Origin: Calocera cornea HHB12733
Taxonomy: Eukaryota > Basidiomycota > Dacrymycetes > Dacrymycetales > Dacrymycetaceae
Length of the DNA: 64,000 bases
Assembly: GCA_001632435.1 (NCBI GenBank)
Contig: KV424006.1
Span: 1 to 64,000, forward strand
Direction: 5' to 3'
Position numbers and translations under genes: made by a program. A model generated the notes under the pieces. The model was not told the origin of the DNA. It worked only from the letters and a program-made list of their open reading frames with translations, and made no database searches. This document shows, one piece after another, positions 58,901 through 64,000 of the stretch (positions within the stretch are counted from its first letter, which is position 1; each line of letters opens with the position of its first letter).

Positions 58901-60992
58901 AGCACCTGCGTTCTCAATGTATGCAGCAAGGCACTCACAAGTAGACGATGATGTCAAATATTGTCATCCGCAGGAACGAGAAGGGGATGTCGGCGATGGT
59001 GTTCGCTACCGGGAGCGCCGAGCTGCGGTAGAACGCATACAGGGTCTGCTTGTACAGGATTGGCCGGCCGAGCATCTGCGTGGGTAGCTCACCGAACGCG
59101 TCGAGCGCGTTGAGCAGGAGCGCGAGGAAGATGACGGAACCACGGGTGAAGCCGCCTGCTGCTGTTAGGGGAAGGTTCAGGAACGTGCTCCCGATGACGA
59201 TGGCGAGGATGATCGAGGTACCGTACGAGGTGAGGAGGCCGAACCGGTCCTGCAACCTATTCCACCACACCGTTCATCAGCTTCCACCGTCCCACTGTGC
59301 AAGTGTGGTAAATGCGTACTGGAGCTTGAACTGCCTCGCGGTGAGGGCCTTGACCTGGCCGAGGAAGCTGCGGGTGTACGGGCTCTTCTTCCCCGCCCCG
59401 CGCTTATTCTGCACGACGGCCTCGCGGAACTCGTCCGTGACCGCGCCGTTCCGGCGGACAAACTCATCGTAGTCCCTCCGGTCGCGCTCCATGTTCACCC
59501 AGTACTCGCTGTCCCGGAAGGCCTGCTCCAACTCCGCAGACGTGTGCGGCGCGGACTTGGCATCCTCCTGGTACTCGCGCTCGTTCGGGTCCGTGCACCC
59601 GGTGAGGTAGTCGGCGGTGGTCTGGCGGGGAAAGTCCTTGAACCCCAGCCCGACAAAGTACTGCCTCGCCTCCTTGGCGGGGCCGAAGTACACCTGACGC
59701 CCCTCGTCGATGACGAGCACCTTGTCGAACAGGCGGTATATGTTCTCCCCCGCCTGGTACAGGCTGACGAACGTCGTCTGCTCCAGGACGTCCGTGAGCA
59801 CGCGCAAGCTCTTCGTGTAGTCCAAGGCAGTGCTCGCGTCCAGCCCGCGTGTCGAGTTGTCCCACGCCGAGACGTGCGCGCGGCTCGCCATCATCTCCGC
59901 GATGGAGACGCGCTTCCTCTCCCCGCCCGACACGCCGCGGACGAACTCGTTCCCGACGAGCGTGTTGGCCGTGTGCTGGATGTTGAGCATCTTGAGCAGC
60001 GTGCCCTCGATCTCCTTGTGCAGCTGGTGCCTGGTCTGGCCGGTCAGGTGCGCGGGCGGCATCTTCAGGGAGAGCGCGAAGGAGAGCGTGTCGTGCACCG
60101 TCAGCGTGGGCAGGTGGATATCGTCTACGTTGGGATCAGCGCGGGCCGTGTAGCTGAAGAGGTGAAGACGCACCCTCCTGGTTGTAAACCACCTCGCCCA
60201 TATACCGTCTCTCCATCTCCTCCGCGCCGATCCCCGCGTACTCCACCCTGCCCCCGACGCCCAGGTACTCCCCGCGCCTGTTGGAGATCGCCTTCAGGAA
60301 CGTCGAGCACCCTGACCCCGGGCGGCCGAGGACGAGGCACATCTCCCCCGGCCGGAGGACACCGTTGAAGTCGTGCAGGATCGTCTTGGGGGTGGGGGTG
60401 AAGCGTGAGAGGTGGAGGAGTTTCAGAAGGAGAATGGGGAGGAAGATGATCGAGTTGAGGATGGCCGCTGTACTCTGTCTTAGCATACCATAGCGCATAT
60501 ATGCGGGCAAAGGGGCGCACTCATGAAGTTCTCCACATGCACCTTCGCCCCTCCGATGCCGCTCACGCTCAAGCCCTCCCAGACGACGCCCACCCGCTTC
60601 CTCTTAACGCCCGCCTCGTCCCTGCGCTCCGCGTCCGCGGTGAGGTACGCAAGGAGGTCGAACTCCTCCTCGCCCTTCTCGACATCGCCGTGCGGCGCCG
60701 ACTGGCGGCTGGCATGCGAGCGCGCCGTGAGGGTGCGCGCGAGCTGGTGGAACTCTGCCTTCGCCTCCTGGAGGTCGACGGGGTGCGGGTCCGCGGGCTC
60801 ACCGTTCCCCAGGGCCTTCTCGTTCGAGCTCGGAGAGCCTCCCTCGGCAGGGGCGGTGGCGAGCCCGAGGGAGGAAGGGTCGACGGGGGTGACGCTCCGC
60901 GTGCGGTCGTCGTCCCCGTCGAGGGTATCGGGGGAAAGGGTGCCGGGGGCGGGCGGGGCGCCGAGTGCGCCTGCCTCGAGCTGTGTTGCCAT
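55985..60992 (-). CDS. PDR-type full-size ABC transporter (ABCG), copy 2
   Basis: Paralogue of the transporter at 750-5778, with the same domain order and largely the same intron positions. It starts [14 protein letters not shown] at 60992; an upstream in-frame start gives a less family-like leader. NBD1 has Walker A GRPGSGCS (near 60320), VSGGE (near 59930) and degenerate [16 protein letters not shown]2 has GASGAGKTT (near 57930), [11 protein letters not shown] (near 57455) and CTIHQPS. The conserved extracellular segment with YVVPNN and the ending RFLRYAKR (TAG/TGA at 55985) are present. No frame break was seen. The 5' half (about 59300-61000) is much more G+C-rich than its own 3' half and than copy 1. 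Role: ATP-driven export of unknown hydrophobic compounds at the plasma membrane. Confidence 0.93.
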
Positions 60993-62823
60993 TTGCTGCC
61001 TAGCTGTGCTCGGGAGCGAGCGCGGGGGACACAGCAGGCAGGGATACAGTGCGCGGGGCAGCAGCACGGGAACGCGTTCCTTACCGCAGCATGTCACGGC
61101 TTATAAACTGGCAGAGGGCACAGAACACACAGGCGACCGGAACAGGCAGATCTCGAGAATGGCCGCGCGGCGGTTTGTCATCCGCCTGCAGCCTGGGCGT
61201 GTTTGAATTAGTTTACCCTCTGGGTGGCGAGCCATGGTGCGCTGTGTGACTTTTTCGCCGTCGTTCGCTTGGCTGGCCGCGGGCGGACCCGATGGGGCCA
61301 GGGTCGCGAAATCAGAAATCGCGCCTTCGCCTTCGCCTTCGCCTTCGCTCGGCGCGCGGTGCCGACATCCGTCGATCTCCCGCGCGCTAAGCCGGCCCAA
61401 ACACCAAGCAGGCCAGCGCCCGACCCGCCCACGCCCCGCGTATCTCGTAGGGCAAGCGTGGACGCGACGACTCATCGTGACCCGTCCCTCTTCTGTCCCG
61501 GCGGAATGATCGACTCCGACTCCCTCTCCGGCGCTACACCACTTACATATGAACAATACAGGATAATCAATCTATGACTCGGGCCATAGCACAGCTCTGT
61601 CCTAAAGCCCGTAACGTAACATCTAACCCCCCACGTATCACATAGCTCGCAGTACATGCTTCTGCCCGCAGCCGCGGCCGATTTTTTGCCTCACTCATGG
61701 ATCCGCCGTCGTGGGCTGAGAACCATCGTCCGGATTTCCCACCTTCCCACTCCCGCTTCCCAGCATCCTCACCTTCTGAGCTCGATAAGCTTACTGATCT
61801 CTGATCTTCTTCAGCAACCGGCCCAACTCTTCCAAAGCATTCCAGCTGAATCACAGCAAAAACCGGACGACCGGACCCCGTCGGGCGAAGAATCTCGGAA
61901 GCTCGGCCCTTCGTTCCCTCGCCTGGATAGCGCACCAAGTGCTTGCATGCGCGGTTACCAGGACCCGCGCTGGTGGCAACGCCGCTGGCCGCCGCAGCGG
62001 GGTCGGAATAGCGATGGAGCGCAGCGACTGAGGCTGAGGGCCCGATCACGCGCACGGGCGCTTATCCCCGATTTCTATTTTACCACCTAACAGACGTTCA
62101 ATCGCAAGACACGACACGTCGGCCCGACCGGTGGGTGCACTGAACGGGCATTACATTACATACTCAGCAGCACGGGAAACGCGGCGCTGCGCCCTTTGTC
62201 AGTCTGCGATAAGCACGTACAACGTCAATATGTGTGTCGGCGTTACGACTGACCAACTGCTCCTGCGCCCTGGCGGAGATATCGGGGACCGCTCGTGCGA
62301 GCGCTCCGCCTCGGGCGAACGTCGAGCCGTTGCAACCTGCCTCGGTGAGCAACCTCATCATATTGTCCGTGTTCAGCGCTGCCGTGGACGCCGCACGCAT
62401 GTAGCCAACCCGGTGTTGGACATCGGTGACTTCGGCCGGTTTGAGTCGGTCGAAAGCGGCGATCGGGTCCCTCGATCACCGTTCGGTTCGCTCGGTTCCA
62501 GATCGGGCTTCAATTTCGACGCAACGCGATTCGGCTCCGTTATGAACAGTATTGACCCTTTTCCTGAATCGGTGGAAATGAATCTCCAGGTCAGGAAACC
62601 AAGTCCTGAACATCGCCGCGCGGCGTTCCTGCTGATCTCGTGCATGTATGGCGCATGGTACGTGCCATATTGTATTACACAGATCATAATACAGACATGT
62701 AGTGACAGAGATGGGAGTGAAAAATGAGATGGACGATGACAAAGCGTAGACTAATGTAGTCTGTCGTGGTGCGAGATCAGGAACGGTGGTGCGTAGGGGA
62801 ACGTATATGTATCAAACATACCT
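60993..62823. other. Gene-poor region between ABC 2 and F-box gene 5
   Basis: No convincing gene in about 1.8 kb. The left end is the ABC 2 promoter. A short (GCCTTC)n tract lies at about 61323-61348. Open frames at 61567-62090 and 62131-62727 lack motifs and sensible splice signals. Confidence 0.45.
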
Positions 62824-64000
62824 TTATTCAGCCGCAGGCAACATCATCCACGTCAGTCCTTTGCTGTCCAACACGGTGATGCCTATATCCTTCATTCGCA
62901 AAGAAAACTGCATCCAGCCACCCGCAATACTCGGATGACTCCGATAGAGCTCTTCCCATGAGAATCTTGGATCGTCCAAGTGTAGAAACTTGAAGTAGAT
63001 CATGGCTCGATTCGTCTCCACATCATCGACGAAGTTTAGATAGACCGCGGGCAAGTCTTGGAACACGGTGAGGAGGTGAATGTGAAGGACCGAGGGCGGA
63101 AAGTGCGAAAACCAATCTTTGCCGGGAAAAGGCGCATGCTCATCTACCCACTCCCAGATGCGAAAGGCAATATGTTGAAGGTGAGGAACCATTGCCTTGG
63201 GGATGATAGTAAGCGGCAAACTGTCGAATATGATATACTCCAGTCGTGGGCCATGGTAGCGTAGAAACTGAAGGAGTAAGGACAGATCGCCCGTTGCCAA
63301 ATCAGGAATGCAGAGCTCAGTTAGAGAGGGAAACTGGCAACGAGCAAAGTACCCGATCGTCCCTGCGTCCATATCCTCGTACGAAGAGAGGTGTAGAAGC
63401 TTCAATGCTGGAGCTTGAAGAACGGGAATATCTGCTGTATCCTTATGCACTTCAATTTCGCAATGACCAGTATGAAGGGAAAGTTGATGGAGTGAAGTGA
63501 AGTCTGTGAGAGCACATAGCACAGAATAGAGCGACTCGTGACCAGCGACCTGAACGTAGAGGATGCGCAGCGTATTGGCACAGCTTGCCGAGAGAGCAGC
63601 AAGCTCGCGAAAAGATGTCCTGAGGCCCCTAACCGATATGAGGTTTCGTGCCTGGCTGAATATGCTGGCGATATCTCTGAAATCTTCGTCGTTGTACTGT
63701 AGATTGCTGTTCTCCAGAAGACATATATGTTTGATGCAGCGCGAAGCATAAGACCCGGAGAGACGACGGTGAGGCAGGTTTGCAGCGAGCCGGAAAGCTG
63801 TGCTTGAGTGGGAAATGGAGACCTTGCGAAAAAGTAAAGGCTCGGCAAGTTCCTTGCTGGTATCTTAGCTCGGCACACAGAAAGAGCAGTATTCTACCTC
63901 ACCTTCCAGGCCTTGCAGACCAATAAGATGGACAGCAACGCGTGACGCGCATCCGTATCCAGCATTTCCTCCTCCATTATTGCGAAGATCATGTACCACA
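62824..64000 (-). CDS. F-box/LRR-like protein 5 (5' end beyond window)
   Basis: Fifth family member, cut by the right edge. Exon 1 (63903 to beyond 64000) carries the F-box: WYMIFAIMEEEM and LLSILLVCKAWK at the donor. After a 48-nt intron exon 2 (63852-62824) opens ELAEPLLFRKVSI and carries leucine-rich segments (LRILYVQVAG, LHQLSLHTGH, LKLLHLSSYED, LTELCIPDLA). It ends FKFLHLDDPRFSW and ITVLDSKGLTWMML, TAA at 62824. The intron position matches genes 2 and 3. The reading frame looks intact. Probable SCF adaptor, substrate unknown. Confidence 0.8.

Noticed and set aside
62131..62727. 198-codon plus-strand frame
   Set aside because: Starts at a non-ATG codon, has no recognisable motif, and overlaps equally long frames on the other strand in G+C-rich sequence.

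Overview
The window reads as nuclear DNA of a basidiomycete fungus, most likely an Agaricomycete. Genes are cut by many short GT..AG introns of about 45-65 nt. Two full-size PDR-type ABC transporters, a Plavaka transposase, a DUF6532 protein and a lineage-expanded F-box/LRR family all fit that group. No rRNA, tRNA or CRISPR array was recognised. All functions come from reading translations and motifs by eye.

Left part (0.75-17.1 kb): a detoxification-like neighbourhood. It holds a PDR/ABCG exporter (-), an HNH-fold protein (+), a Ure2-like glutathione S-transferase (+), two tandem-duplicated cytochrome P450s (-) and a short-chain dehydrogenase (-). A decayed, frameshifted second copy of the dehydrogenase lies between the P450s, so the duplicated unit was P450 + SDR. 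P450/SDR (phase I), GST (phase II) and ABC efflux (phase III) could act on the same class of compounds.

F-box/LRR regions (18.1-24.2, 54.9-55.7 and 62.8-64.0 kb): five members of one family. The first is broken by an internal deletion with an in-frame stop, and also by a 1,915-bp MULE transposon with 83-bp terminal inverted repeats and a perfect 9-bp target duplication. The fourth lacks its F-box. The fifth runs off the right edge.

Accessory region (about 25-52.8 kb): a block of intron-rich genes on both strands, most with no recognisable function, around an apparently intact Plavaka transposase and a DUF6532 gene. Four intergenic sites (27.0, 35.8, 43.4 and 52.6 kb) carry arrays of a 17-bp near-palindrome, consensus near GTGGACCTCAGGTCCAC, mostly phased at 31-32 bp. 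I read these as subterminal transposase-binding arrays. The block may be one large cargo-bearing Plavaka-type element or a run of related ones; exact termini were not found.

Right part (53-64 kb): an SR-rich gene fragment, a MIF/tautomerase gene with a probable nonsense codon, the truncated F-box/LRR copy, a second PDR transporter closely matching the first, a gene-poor stretch, and the last F-box/LRR gene.
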